A stretch of DNA of 64,000 bases, taken from Lishizhenia sp965656535 (GTDB taxonomy: Bacteria; Bacteroidota; Bacteroidia; Flavobacteriales_D; Crocinitomicaceae). The notes below the pieces were generated by a model. That model ran no database searches, was not told the DNA's origin, and saw nothing but the letters and a program-made list of their open reading frames with translations. The stretch is from positions 744,001 through 808,000 of the forward strand of contig CBFHKX010000001.1 of the NCBI GenBank assembly GCA_965656535.1, written 5' to 3'. A program made the position numbers and the translations under genes. Within the stretch, counting starts at the first letter, position 1, and the number at the start of each line of letters is the position of its first letter. Below, piece by piece: positions 43,233 through 52,568 of this stretch.

Positions 43233-44642
43233 TTATTCTTTACTGTATTTTTTGAGCCTATAAAACTCAGGCATAAAATCTTCTTTTGTTAGTTTGTAAA
43301 TTGTAGGTTTAATTTTTGATTGTATCTCAAGTGCTAAGGGCTTGCCTTGCTCAATAACTAATACAGTTGAAGCACTCGAGAAATCAAAACCAATCTTTTT
43401 ATCGGATAAGCAGTTTAACAAATGAGTGTCGGCACTTTTATAGCTAGATTGGAAAAAGGCTTTTTGATTGGTGTGGTAAGCTACGCCATGAAGCATTTGA
43501 TAATCAGATAATATTGTTTGGGTTGTGTTTTTACTTTGGTTATCTTTTATCCAGGCTGCTATTTTATCTAGAGGTCTTTTGTTGTCTATAACCCAGCGGT
43601 GTGTAATAGCAAACAGTAGAACAAGACTAAAACCAACGAACCAGTTTAGCCTTACTTGTTTAAATATATGGGTAACTAAAATAGATAGTGTACCATAAAA
43701 ACCTAAAGCTAGAACCATCAAATACCTATCTACAAACATGGGTACCTTGAATGATATACAGTACATGAAAATAAATAAAACTGGAAACCAAAAGAAGAAA
43801 AAGAGGTGTTTAAAAGAGATGGATATTCTTTTTTTTCGATAAATAATTATAGCAGGAACAACAAATAGAATTGCAATGACTAGCACAGCTATAATCGGTT
43901 TATTTGAAAAACGCCAGATAATATTATAGATGTCGTTGATACCTTCTGGCGGACCTGGCCATGCACTAATTTGTTTTTGATTTTTTATCTTAAGAAGTAC
44001 ATTAAGTATCAGCGGACTCATAATTAAGGCCGTTAATCCGTAGTAAGTAAAAATGGTTCTCACCTTGTTTTTTGTTGTAGAAGAAAAAAGGAGAGATATA
44101 ATTTGAACAACAATAAATAGAGCACTGAGGTAATGCATTAGAAGCAGTAAGCAATTAATGAGAATAAGAAAAATTTTGGCTTTCTTGTTTTTTTCTAGAA
44201 ACGCTTTAAAATACGTTATTACGGCTATACAAATTAGAAAGTTGAGCATTGGATATCCACGTGCTTCTAAACTAAAAGTGATAAAGTAATCAGAGAAACA
44301 GTAGAATGAACCAAATATGATAGCAGCTTGCGTAGAAAAGTTCTTTTTTAAAAATTGAAAAAATAAGAACAATGTTGCTACAGAAAACAGTAAAGATGGC
44401 AATCTAAATACAAGTGCGGATTCACCAAAAATTAGATGAATGGTTTTTAAGAAAATTTCATAGAGTGGTGGATTATTTCCACTAAATAACTCTGTCCAAA
44501 TTTTGGAATACGGTTGTCCAGAGAAATAAATACTAAAGGGTTCGTCGCCGGCAATAGAATTATATTCAATAAAAATAAGTCCGCTCACTAAATAAAACGC
44601 ACACATTCCGAGTATAACTAAATTGCGCTTTAAGAAATACAT
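43233..44642 (-). CDS. Glycosyltransferase of the PMT/ArnT (GT39-like) membrane type
   Basis: The 469-residue protein has about ten membrane helices and the hallmark acidic pair in the first extracytoplasmic loop (IAGDEPFSIYF), followed by NNPPLYEIFLK and SLEARGYPML, as in dolichyl- or undecaprenyl-phosphate sugar transferases. Such enzymes move a sugar from a lipid carrier to a protein, lipid or glycan on the outer face of the inner membrane. The acceptor is unknown. Its ATG overlaps the stop of the cyclase-family gene by one base, so the two are translationally coupled, and a hairpin ends the transcript before rimP. Confidence 0.88.
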   Translation of the reverse strand: MYFLKRNLVILGMCAFYLVSGLIFIEYNSIAGDEPFSIYFSGQPYSKIWTELFSGNNPPLYEIFLKTIHLIFGESALVFRLPSLLFSVATLFLFFQFLKKNFSTQAAIIFGSFYCFSDYFITFSLEARGYPMLNFLICIAVITYFKAFLEKNKKAKIFLILINCLLLLMHYLSALFIVVQIISLLFSSTTKNKVRTIFTYYGLTALIMSPLILNVLLKIKNQKQISAWPGPPEGINDIYNIIWRFSNKPIIAVLVIAILFVVPAIIIYRKKRISISFKHLFFFFWFPVLFIFMYCISFKVPMFVDRYLMVLALGFYGTLSILVTHIFKQVRLNWFVGFSLVLLFAITHRWVIDNKRPLDKIAAWIKDNQSKNTTQTILSDYQMLHGVAYHTNQKAFFQSSYKSADTHLLNCLSDKKIGFDFSSASTVLVIEQGKPLALEIQSKIKPTIYKLTKEDFMPEFYRLKKYSKE

Positions 44643-45391
44643 TATGACATTGAATATAGTACGGGCCTGCTTGGTGCTGCATCATTTTCAAATGGTGCAA
44701 CTTGTAAATTGAGTAGGTAAGTACCATCTTTTACAGTACTAGGAACATACACCATTTCGGTTATTGTTCTTTCGTGGTTGGGATGATTTGGAACCTCCCA
44801 AAATGCATGATGAAAAGCCAAAACACCATTGTCTGACTCTCTATCAACACTAGGTAAGTCAATTAACAGATGTTTTACACCTAATTCTAACAAAAGCGCA
44901 ACACACTCAACGTCAAAATAAGGTGGGTTGGAGGCAGAGTAATTTTTTCTTTTTTTGTCTGGATGATTGGGTACTGTTCTTACCACAAGTGCTTCTGTTT
45001 TCTTGTTCTTAAGTACTTTTTCTAAAATAGTTGTGGTTATAACCCAGTCCTCTTCCTCGCCATTTTTTATTTTTTGAGGTGTAACGGAAATGAGCTCACA
45101 TGTAAAAAAAAAGTTTTTAAGTCGTTGGTTTACAGAGTATACTTCTTTCGTAATATGTCCTAAGCACTCTGTGTGGGTTCCGTGACCGTGCGGGTTAAAA
45201 ATGATGTTTCTAAAATTAACAGAACCACCTTCTTTAACAGACCCGATCCAGCCATTTTCTCTAACGGGTTCAAAAATAGGAGGGTTTACGTACCAAGCAC
45301 GTGGATTGTTTTTGTCATTAGACAAAGGAATTGATATATCTATGGGAGAAGAAAAATCTACTTTTCTTCCTTTTTCATCGGTAAAAATCAT
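44642..45391 (-). CDS. Cyclase-family hydrolase (kynurenine formamidase-like)
   Basis: The 249-residue protein belongs to the metal-dependent cyclase/kynurenine formamidase family: FSSPIDISIPL at the head, the metal site in HGHGTHTECLGH (consensus HxGTHxD/E), then VVRTVPNHPD and LLELGVKHLLIDLPSVDRE, with a final His/Glu site near FHHAFWEVP. Family members hydrolyse formyl-kynurenine or cyclise substrates; the reaction here is unknown. No kyn pathway gene is near. It is coupled by a 1-base overlap to the GT39-like gene. Confidence 0.85.
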   Translation of the reverse strand: MIFTDEKGRKVDFSSPIDISIPLSNDKNNPRAWYVNPPIFEPVRENGWIGSVKEGGSVNFRNIIFNPHGHGTHTECLGHITKEVYSVNQRLKNFFFTCELISVTPQKIKNGEEEDWVITTTILEKVLKNKKTEALVVRTVPNHPDKKRKNYSASNPPYFDVECVALLLELGVKHLLIDLPSVDRESDNGVLAFHHAFWEVPNHPNHERTITEMVYVPSTVKDGTYLLNLQVAPFENDAAPSRPVLYSMS

Positions 45392-45503
45392 ATCACAACA
45401 ATAGGTTGGTAAGATAGTATTCTGCTTTTAAAAACCCATAGTGCAGCGCCATTTATTTTTTGATACACAGTAATCTCTTTCAATCAAACTTGAGGGTATA
45501 AAA

Positions 45504-45533
45504 AAAACCGTTTCATTTTTATGAAACGGTTTT
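45504..45533 (-). terminator. Terminator after the M48 peptidase gene
   Basis: A perfect 13-bp stem (AAAACCGTTTCAT / ATGAAACGGTTTT) with a 4-base loop is followed on the minus strand by eight T in total. Confidence 0.9.
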
Positions 45534-45552
45534 GAAAAGTTGCTATTTTCTG

Positions 45553-46356
45553 TTAACCAGGTAACAGGCTAAGTATTCTTTGGTGTTCATTTTTATATTC
45601 TTGGTCGCCAGTACATCCCATTTCGATTCTTACTTTTTTAAAGTTTTCAATTCTATTTGCCGGAGCAGGGTGAGTAGAAAGAAACTCGGGTTGACCAGCA
45701 CCGCCTTCTGCCTGGATTTTTTCAAAGAATTTAGCACCTGCGTCTGCATTATAGTCTGTTGGACATAAATAACGAACGGAAGCTTCATCTGCTTCTGTTT
45801 CATGGTTTCTAGAAAATTTCAGGTTTACAATAGTTGAAGTAAGTTGTTGAAGCATTGCTCTATCACCAGCAAGCACTGCTAAAAGCATTGAAAGTGAATT
45901 TGATTTTGTCATTTGTCTGGTAGAATGTCTTAAATCTGCATGTCCAATTTCATGACCTAAAACTCCGGCAAGTTGATCTTCTGAGTCTAAATATCTCATT
46001 AAACCAGTATAAACATAGATGTATCCTCCAGGTGTGCAGAACGCGTTCAATGTACTATCGTCTTGTATGATTCTTAATCTCCAAGGAAATTCGTCTTTAT
46101 ACCCAACATTTCCTGAGTTTAGAATTTTATCGCGCATAGCATAGAGGTAAGCGTAAACTTCAGTATTAGAAGCGCTATCTAAAAGCGGGTATTCTGTTTG
46201 ATTTGCGTCAATTTCTGCGGCTACTTGTGCGCCTAATTCTCTGTCTTGTTGAACGGTGAAAGTGTTGAAATTTAGTTTTTTACCATTTCCTGCGCAAGCT
46301 GCCAACAAAAGCACAGAAGTAAAACTAAACAGCACTAATTTCGATGTGATTATCAT
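45553..46356 (-). CDS. M48-family metalloprotease, lipoprotein
   Basis: The 267-residue protein has a lipoprotein signal with lipobox LAAC and a zinc protease domain: GHEIGHADLRHS holds HExxH, and ETEADEASVRYL supplies the third ligand Glu. YVYTGLMRYLDSEDQLAG and FLSTHPAPANRIENF are typical of the BepA/YfgC-like envelope protease group, which handles outer-membrane protein assembly in E. coli. It is the last gene of a three-gene run after rpoN, overlapping the previous gene by 4 bases. Assignment to BepA function is inference. Confidence 0.92.
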   Translation of the reverse strand: MIITSKLVLFSFTSVLLLAACAGNGKKLNFNTFTVQQDRELGAQVAAEIDANQTEYPLLDSASNTEVYAYLYAMRDKILNSGNVGYKDEFPWRLRIIQDDSTLNAFCTPGGYIYVYTGLMRYLDSEDQLAGVLGHEIGHADLRHSTRQMTKSNSLSMLLAVLAGDRAMLQQLTSTIVNLKFSRNHETEADEASVRYLCPTDYNADAGAKFFEKIQAEGGAGQPEFLSTHPAPANRIENFKKVRIEMGCTGDQEYKNEHQRILSLLPG

Positions 46357-47009
46357 GTTGTGTTTAATTTAAAATATATTGCAATAGTAATGATTTGTGT
46401 TAATAATCCAATTAAATATCCGAGGCCAATTTGTTTTAAACTATGTTTGTTGAGGTATAGTCTTGCCCAAACGGCAAGTAGTCCTATACCTATTGTTGCA
46501 TAAATAAAATTGAAATTAAAATACGTTTGTGTTTCAAAATAGGCGATTAAAAAACCCAGTAAAGAACCTACACCAAGAGCGTGTAGACTAATTTTAGTTT
46601 TTGTGTTAATTAAAAGTGCGAACACAGATGATAGACCTCCGGCAAGACTAGTTGCTAAAAGAATTAACGGTACTAAACCCGAATCTTGATAAAGTAAAAA
46701 AAGGTATAAGATAAAAAAGTAAATTGCGGTTATTGCAATTGGTGTTCTTCTTTCTTCGCGTATATTTAACTCTACAGAACTTACCGATTTATTAAAACGA
46801 AGCATAAGCAGAGATAAGCCTGGGGCAAGAAAACAAAAGATAACAAAGAGATAAAGGAAAGACGATTTGTTAGGATTTTCATAGAGATTATCCAACATAA
46901 AAGGACTTTTCTGAATAGAAAAAGAATAAAAGGCAATAACTAATCCGTAAACCGGCATTAGTAATGGCAGAAAAATAAGAGATATGATTTGGGCAAGTAC
47001 TTTCATCAA
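46353..47009 (-). CDS. Multi-pass membrane protein, PAP2-like by pattern
   Basis: The 218-residue protein has about six membrane helices and no signal peptide. Near the C-terminus ISLHALGVGSLLGF and RLYLNKHSLKQIGLGYLIG resemble the later motifs of PAP2 lipid phosphatases (His followed by Arg-x5-His), but the first Lys-x6-Arg-Pro motif is not clear, so catalysis is doubtful. It overlaps both rpoN (4 bases) and the M48 protease gene (4 bases), meaning coupled translation. The role is unknown. Confidence 0.8.
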   Translation of the reverse strand: MMKVLAQIISLIFLPLLMPVYGLVIAFYSFSIQKSPFMLDNLYENPNKSSFLYLFVIFCFLAPGLSLLMLRFNKSVSSVELNIREERRTPIAITAIYFFILYLFLLYQDSGLVPLILLATSLAGGLSSVFALLINTKTKISLHALGVGSLLGFLIAYFETQTYFNFNFIYATIGIGLLAVWARLYLNKHSLKQIGLGYLIGLLTQIITIAIYFKLNTT

Positions 47010-48457
47010 AGTTCTTTTCTTAATCTGGCTACAGGTATATTCAGCTGTTCTCTATATTTTGCTACTGTTCTTCGGGCAATATTGTAGCCTTTCTCTTTAA
47101 GTAAAGTAGCCAGTTTTTCGTCGGTTAAGGGTTTCTTTTTTGTTTCAGCTTCAATTGCATCCATCAAAATTTTCTTCACTTCTCGAGTAGAAACTTCCTC
47201 TCCAGAATCTGTGCTTAATGATTCTGAGAAAAAATATTTAAGTGATATTGTTCCATAGGGAGTTTGTACATACTTAGAATTGGCTACGCGCGAAATGGTA
47301 GAAATATCTAAATCAACAATTTCTGCAATGTCTTTTAAAATCATTGGTTTTAGCTCTGTTTCATCACCTGTCAAGAAATAATCATATTGGTAATTCATAA
47401 TAGCCTTCATTGTTGTAAACAAAGTATTTTGCCTTTGTTTGATAGCATCAATAAACCACTTTGCAGATTCTAATTTAGACTTAACAAAAGTCATTGCTTC
47501 TTTGTCTGACTTTGTCTGTTTTGCGCCATCTGCATAACTTCTAAGCATGTTTTGATATCCTTTGCTCACTTTTAATTCTGGAGCGTTTCTGCCATTTAAT
47601 GTTAGTTCTAACTTTCCGTCTTGCTCGGTAATCATAAAGTCGGGCGTAACGTGTTGTAAACTTTTTGAAGAAGCTTTTAGAGATCCTCCTGGTTTAGGGT
47701 TTAAGCGAATAATTTCTTCTATTGCATCTTTTAAATCTTCGTCTGATATTTCTAGTTTTTTTTGAATTTTTGAGTAGTGTTTTTTTGTGAACTCTTGGAA
47801 GTGATTTTCTAAAATTTTCTTAGCTGTGAAAGCTGTAATATCACCGTCTTGTCTTTTATTTATTTGAATGAGTAAGCATTCTTGTAAGTTTCTGGCACCA
47901 ACACCTGCTGGTTCTAGATCTTGAATTACTTTTAAAAGCTTTTCTAGTTCTTCTTCAGTTGTGATAATGTTTTGTGAAAACGCCAAATCATCTACAATTG
48001 CTTCTAGATCGCGTTCTAGATACCCTGCATCATCTAAATTTCCGATTAAATTTTCTGCAATATTATATTGATCATCGGTTAAATTTCTGAGGTGCAACTG
48101 TTCTTTTAGGCGCTCTTGAAAAGATTTTCCAGAAGATAAGGGCATTGCTTTTTCTTCATCATCCGCGCTTGAATTATTTGCAGAAGTTTTATAAGAGGGA
48201 GAGTCGTCGTCTAAATAATCACTGATTTCAAAATCTCTTTCGTCTGAATTTTCATCAGAGCTATCATATTCCTCTTCATTTGAATAATCTTCTTCATCTA
48301 CTTCTTTTCCTTCTTCTAGCGCAGGATTTTCTTCAATTTCTTGTTTTATTCTTGCATCCAACTCCATAGTAGGAACTTGCAACAGCTTCATGAGCTGAAT
48401 CTGCTGAGGCGATAGACGTTGATCTAACTTTTGAGATAAATATTGTTTTAAAGCCAT
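47006..48457 (-). CDS. rpoN: RNA polymerase sigma-54 factor
   Basis: The 483-residue sigma factor directs polymerase to minus-24/minus-12 promoters and needs AAA+ activators. The glutamine/leucine-rich activator region (LSQKLDQRLSPQQIQLMKLL) is at the N-terminus, an acidic region II follows (about 45-95), then the core-binding part, the helix-turn-helix (ISTISRVANSKYVQTPYG) and the invariant RpoN box ARRTVAKYREQL near the end. It heads a run with a membrane protein and an M48 protease. No activator is seen in the window. Confidence 0.97.
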   Translation of the reverse strand: MALKQYLSQKLDQRLSPQQIQLMKLLQVPTMELDARIKQEIEENPALEEGKEVDEEDYSNEEEYDSSDENSDERDFEISDYLDDDSPSYKTSANNSSADDEEKAMPLSSGKSFQERLKEQLHLRNLTDDQYNIAENLIGNLDDAGYLERDLEAIVDDLAFSQNIITTEEELEKLLKVIQDLEPAGVGARNLQECLLIQINKRQDGDITAFTAKKILENHFQEFTKKHYSKIQKKLEISDEDLKDAIEEIIRLNPKPGGSLKASSKSLQHVTPDFMITEQDGKLELTLNGRNAPELKVSKGYQNMLRSYADGAKQTKSDKEAMTFVKSKLESAKWFIDAIKQRQNTLFTTMKAIMNYQYDYFLTGDETELKPMILKDIAEIVDLDISTISRVANSKYVQTPYGTISLKYFFSESLSTDSGEEVSTREVKKILMDAIEAETKKKPLTDEKLATLLKEKGYNIARRTVAKYREQLNIPVARLRKEL

Positions 48458-48515
48458 GCAATTATAATTTGTAGTATAAGGTACTCTTTTTTTAGTTTAT
48501 TTGTTCAATGAAAAA

Positions 48516-49967
48516 CTAGAATTCTGCATTTTGAGGAGTTCTAGGGAAAGGAATTACATCTCTAATGTTGGTCATTCCGGTAACAAACATTACCATTCTT
48601 TCAAACCCTAAACCGAATCCGGCATGAGGTACTGAACCAAATTTACGTGTATCTAAATACCACCAAACGTGTTCTTCAGCTATATCAAAATCTTTGCATT
48701 TTTTCTTTAAAACGTCTAGTCTTTCTTCTCTTTGTGAGCCTCCTACAATTTCTCCAATTCCAGGGAAAAGTACGTCCATAGCAGCAACTGTTTGCTTACC
48801 TTCCTCACAATTGTCATTATTTCGCATATAGAATGCTTTAAATGAAGCAGGATAATCAGTGATGATAACAGGTTTTTTAAATTCTTTTTCTACTAAAAAG
48901 CGTTCGTGTTCAGATTGTAAATCAGTTCCCCAAACAACATCGTACTTGAATTTACCTTTTTTGTATGGTTTAGAGTTCTTTAAAATTTCTATTGCACGCG
49001 TGTAGGTGATGCGTTCAAAATTATTATTGGCTACAAACTGTAATCTTTCAATTAGGCCAAGTTCGTTTCTTTCTACTTGTGGTTTTTGTTTTTGCTCTTG
49101 TTCTTCTCGTTGAGCTAAAAAGTTAAGGTCATCTTTACAGTTAGTTAAAATATAATGGGTAACGTACTTCAAGAAATCTTCTGTAAGGTTCATGTTGTCA
49201 GTTAAATCATTAAATGCAACTTCTGGTTCTATCATCCAAAACTCTGATAAGTGTCTAGAAGTATTTGAGTTTTCAGCTCTAAACGTTGGTCCAAATGTAT
49301 ATACTTGTCCAAGCGCTAATGCACCTAATTCTGCTTCTAGTTGACCTGATACGGTTAAGTTAACTGGTTTACCAAAAAAGTCTTTCTTGTAGTCTACGTT
49401 TCCGTTTTCGTCTAATGGTGCTTCATTGGGTTCAAAAGTAGAAACTTTGAACATTTCACCTGCACCCTCTGCATCAGAACCTGTAATAATCGGTGTGTGT
49501 AAGTAGAAGAAACCTTTGTCGTTGAAATACTTATGGATAGCGTAAGAAACAGCATGTCTTATTCTGAATACGGCTCCAAAGGTATTTGTTCTAAAACGCA
49601 AATGCGCTTGTTCTCTTAAATATTCTAGACTATGCTTTTTTGGTTGCATAACGGTTTTAGCAATTTCATCCGGATTTGCATCACCTATAATTTCAAGAGT
49701 TTCAACTTGAATTTCAACAGATTGGCCTTTTCCTTGGGATTCTACTAATTTACCCTTAACCGCAACAGAAGCACCTGTTGTTATTCTTTTTAGTTCATTC
49801 TCGTTAAAATTTTCAAACTCTATAACTGCTTGAATGTTGTTTATTGTAGAACCATCATTTATCTGAATAAAACTATTGTTTCTAAAGGCTCTTACCCATC
49901 CTTTAACGAGTACTTCTGTATTTACTTCGCCAGAAGTTAAAACGGCTGCAATTTTAGTTCTTGTCAT
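48516..49967 (-). CDS. asnS: Asparagine--tRNA ligase
   Basis: The 483-residue class II synthetase charges tRNA-Asn. An N-terminal OB fold binds the anticodon (VLVKGWVRAFRNNSFIQIND). The catalytic core has motif 2 in FGPTFRAENSNTSRHLSEFW and motif 3 in HAGFGLGFERMVMFVTG, and it ends FPRTPQNAEF, as in AsnRS. The ATG at 49967 (MTRTKIAAVLT) is preferred to the in-frame 50018, whose extra residues do not belong to the family. The gene stands alone between rpoN and the DUF6089 gene. Confidence 0.97.
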   Translation of the reverse strand: MTRTKIAAVLTSGEVNTEVLVKGWVRAFRNNSFIQINDGSTINNIQAVIEFENFNENELKRITTGASVAVKGKLVESQGKGQSVEIQVETLEIIGDANPDEIAKTVMQPKKHSLEYLREQAHLRFRTNTFGAVFRIRHAVSYAIHKYFNDKGFFYLHTPIITGSDAEGAGEMFKVSTFEPNEAPLDENGNVDYKKDFFGKPVNLTVSGQLEAELGALALGQVYTFGPTFRAENSNTSRHLSEFWMIEPEVAFNDLTDNMNLTEDFLKYVTHYILTNCKDDLNFLAQREEQEQKQKPQVERNELGLIERLQFVANNNFERITYTRAIEILKNSKPYKKGKFKYDVVWGTDLQSEHERFLVEKEFKKPVIITDYPASFKAFYMRNNDNCEEGKQTVAAMDVLFPGIGEIVGGSQREERLDVLKKKCKDFDIAEEHVWWYLDTRKFGSVPHAGFGLGFERMVMFVTGMTNIRDVIPFPRTPQNAEF

Positions 49968-50088
49968 TATAGAAAATTTGAAGGTGTAAAAGTACAAATT
50001 TGAAAGGTGTAAAACCATCCATATTCTAAAAAAATAAGCGGGCTAATAACGGTTGTAAGGTTTACAATTTAGGTAATGAACAAATCGG

Positions 50089-50919
50089 CTATTGAAATGC
50101 ACAGCGTGTTTCTTTACCTAAGCGAAATGTGACACCAAGATTAAACAACGCATACCAATCGTTGGTTGCGTCATTTCCGCGGGCACCGAAAGAACGTTCT
50201 CCTTCTAAACTTCTGTCAGATAAAGCTGCAGCAATGTTTCCATTTTCTAATGCAAGTTGATTTGGGTTAACGTAAGAACCGCTCACGTCGTCAATATAGT
50301 CTGTAAATGTTTTGCGCAGACCATATTCAATATTAAAGGCTGTTTTTTCGCCTAAATTTACTTTAAATCCAACTCCAAAAGGAATAACTATTTGTGTTAG
50401 ATTATAGAGTTTATTTCCGGATAAGCTGGTACCTTGTCCTTCTGTACCTAGTGGTTGAAGTTCTACTAACTCTCCGTTAAACTCTGTTTGTGGGTTGATG
50501 CGGGCAATGCCTAATCCAACAAATAAAAAAGGTGTAGCGTAGTATTGTTTGTTACCAATTTTGTAGTTGAAGTAGTTAAATTCAAACCCGGATGCAAGTT
50601 CCCAAATTGGAGATTCAAAACTAAGGTTTCTGTTTTGTTGAAAATCACTGGTTGCATCTTCATCGTAAGCTTCTACTTTACCGTAGCTCAACCCAACGCG
50701 AAGTGCAACTCTTGAATTAAAATTGTGTTTATAAAGAAGTGCAGCACTCAAGTTGGTATTTTTGAAATGACCTACCTTGTTTAGGTCTCCAAGATAATAG
50801 CTACCGCCTGCATTGAAACTAATAGATGATTTTGATAGAAAATTATCGAACTGACTCATCCCACTTAAGCTGATGAAAAGGCAGCAAAAAATAACAATCT
50901 GTTTCAAAAAATTAAGCAT
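50089..50919 (-). CDS. DUF6089-like outer-membrane beta-barrel protein
   Basis: The 276-residue protein has a signal peptide (QIVIFCCLFISLSGMSQ) and alternating hydrophobic strands typical of an outer-membrane barrel, beginning FNAGGSYYLGDLN and ending WYALFNLGVTFRLG. YYLGDLN and AFNIEYGLRKTFTDYIDD fit the DUF6089 family, which in Flavobacteria lies after nadK and before uppS/bamA. It follows nadK by 36 bases. The role is unknown, but the context suggests outer-membrane biogenesis. Here uppS and bamA are not next to it: asnS lies 122 bases downstream. Confidence 0.85.
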   Translation of the reverse strand: MLNFLKQIVIFCCLFISLSGMSQFDNFLSKSSISFNAGGSYYLGDLNKVGHFKNTNLSAALLYKHNFNSRVALRVGLSYGKVEAYDEDATSDFQQNRNLSFESPIWELASGFEFNYFNYKIGNKQYYATPFLFVGLGIARINPQTEFNGELVELQPLGTEGQGTSLSGNKLYNLTQIVIPFGVGFKVNLGEKTAFNIEYGLRKTFTDYIDDVSGSYVNPNQLALENGNIAAALSDRSLEGERSFGARGNDATNDWYALFNLGVTFRLGKETRCAFQ

Positions 50920-50955
50920 GAAATTTGTAACGGTTTCTTTTATTAAATATTGTGT

Positions 50956-51834
50956 TTAATTTCTTTTATCGTGTCCCCACATCATTTTAGCTCTAATGGT
51001 ATCTAAGAAATTATTTTCTTCAAATTTAATCACATTTATCATAAACTCTGCCTTGTTTACAATTACCTCTGATCCGTTTTTTATCGGCTTTGAGATAGAG
51101 TCCAAAGAAACTAAGTATTTTCTTTCTCGCCCTTCTACTTGTAGTTTAATTGGCATATGATCCGGAACAACCATAGGTCTAACATTTAAATTGTGTGGAG
51201 CGATCGGTGTTAAAATATGTACTTGACAACCAGGAGTAATAATGGGCCCTCCACAACTCAAAGAATAAGCCGTAGAACCTGTTGGCGTACCCACAATTAA
51301 ACCATCTGCCCAGTAAGAGTTAAGGTATTTGTCTTCTAAACTAGCGTGTACGGTAATCATGGATGAAGTATCTTTCTTGTGTAAGGTAAGTTCATTCATA
51401 GCAAAATTATCTTCACCGAACAGATTTTCTTCTGTGTTTACGCGTATTAATGATCGCTTTTGGTGTACATAATTTTTTTGCTTTACCATGTGCATAGCTT
51501 CTTCAAGTCTTTCTTTACTTACGTTAGCCAAAAATCCGAGTCTACCTGTATTTATTCCTAAAATTGGTGTTTTGGAGTTTCGAACATATCCTACCATTTT
51601 AAGAAAAGTACCATCTCCGCCAATACTAACGGCCAGATCTATACCTTCTGCCAAATCTCTATGTGTAGAAAACTCTTGAAAACTGTGTCCCATATCCATT
51701 TTCTTAATGAGTTGAGACTTAAATTCTTTTTCTACTACTGGTTTCCAGCCAAATTCATTTAAAATGTTAAAGAATTCAGCGTATTGTGGTACATTTTGTT
51801 TAACCAGTTTTCTGCAGTAAACTGCTACGTTCAT
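50956..51834 (-). CDS. nadK: NAD kinase
   Basis: The 292-residue enzyme phosphorylates NAD to NADP. The signature SIGGDGTFLK (ATP site and catalytic Asp) is followed by ILGINTGRLGFLA, and the NAD loop is NELTLHKKDTSS, then GLIVGTPTGSTAYSLSCGGP. Length and order fit bacterial NadK. It lies 2 bases downstream of the CBS-domain gene and upstream of the DUF6089 gene, forming the usual flavobacterial group. Confidence 0.97.
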   Translation of the reverse strand: MNVAVYCRKLVKQNVPQYAEFFNILNEFGWKPVVEKEFKSQLIKKMDMGHSFQEFSTHRDLAEGIDLAVSIGGDGTFLKMVGYVRNSKTPILGINTGRLGFLANVSKERLEEAMHMVKQKNYVHQKRSLIRVNTEENLFGEDNFAMNELTLHKKDTSSMITVHASLEDKYLNSYWADGLIVGTPTGSTAYSLSCGGPIITPGCQVHILTPIAPHNLNVRPMVVPDHMPIKLQVEGRERKYLVSLDSISKPIKNGSEVIVNKAEFMINVIKFEENNFLDTIRAKMMWGHDKRN

Positions 51835-51836
51835 CG

Positions 51837-52499
51837 CTAAAATTTTAGATAATTCATTAATTCGTCATACCGATTTTTTAAGTCGTCATGATAATCATTT
51901 TTCTGGTAGGATGCTTTAATGCTATAATCATAGCGTTCAAATGTTCTGAGTATCCTGCCTAAGTCTGTTTCACTTAATTTTAGTGTAATTTCTAATCGGT
52001 TCGAGTCTTTCTGGGAAGAGATATAAACACTTAAAATTTTAGCGTTGTTGGATTCAACAATTTGTGCAATCTGAACCAAAGAGTAATCAATTTGATTCAT
52101 TTCTAAAACGATAATTCCGCCAACTTCTTTGATTGATCCTGTTTCTGCTATGTGTTGCATTAATCGTTTAATATCAATACAGCCTAAATAATTTTCTTCA
52201 TTGTCTATAACAGGAACAACCGTTATTTTTTCATCAGATATTTTGGCTAAGATTTCATAAATATGTGCATTGGGCTTTACATAGGGTCTAGGTAAATGGT
52301 CGAACAAATTGTCTAAAGTATCTTCTGGTGTATCTCTGTCGTAAATAATGTCTTCAGATACTAACCCACAGAAATTATCTCCCTTTAAAACGGGGAGGTG
52401 TTCTACTTTAAATTCTTCCATCCAGCGCAAGGCTCTTTCTCCTGTATCAGAATGCTTAAGGGGAGGAATTTCGTCAGTTATTAATTCTAATGCTATCAT
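51837..52499 (-). CDS. CBS-domain protein
   Basis: The 220-residue cytosolic protein has two CBS motifs (about residues 12-60 with DTGERALRWMEEFKVEHLPVL, and about 70-130 with KPNAHIYEILAKISDEKITV) followed by an ACT-like C-terminal domain (IIVLEMNQIDYSLVQIAQIV). CBS pairs sense adenine nucleotides and ACT domains sense amino acids. In Flavobacteria this protein is almost always encoded upstream of nadK, as here (2 bases), so a regulatory link to NADP synthesis is plausible but unproven. It is divergent from pdxJ. Confidence 0.9.
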   Translation of the reverse strand: MIALELITDEIPPLKHSDTGERALRWMEEFKVEHLPVLKGDNFCGLVSEDIIYDRDTPEDTLDNLFDHLPRPYVKPNAHIYEILAKISDEKITVVPVIDNEENYLGCIDIKRLMQHIAETGSIKEVGGIIVLEMNQIDYSLVQIAQIVESNNAKILSVYISSQKDSNRLEITLKLSETDLGRILRTFERYDYSIKASYQKNDYHDDLKNRYDELMNYLKF

Positions 52500-52537
52500 T
52501 GTCTTCTGCCAAAGTAGTTAAATTGATTCAATGTATA

Positions 52538-52545
52538 TAACTTTG
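52538..52545 (+). promoter_or_regulatory. Candidate minus-7 element of pdxJ
   Basis: TAACTTTG matches TAnnTTTG exactly, 23 bases before the pdxJ ATG. Confidence 0.4.
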
Positions 52546-52568
52546 AAACCACAAAAATAGTGTGAATT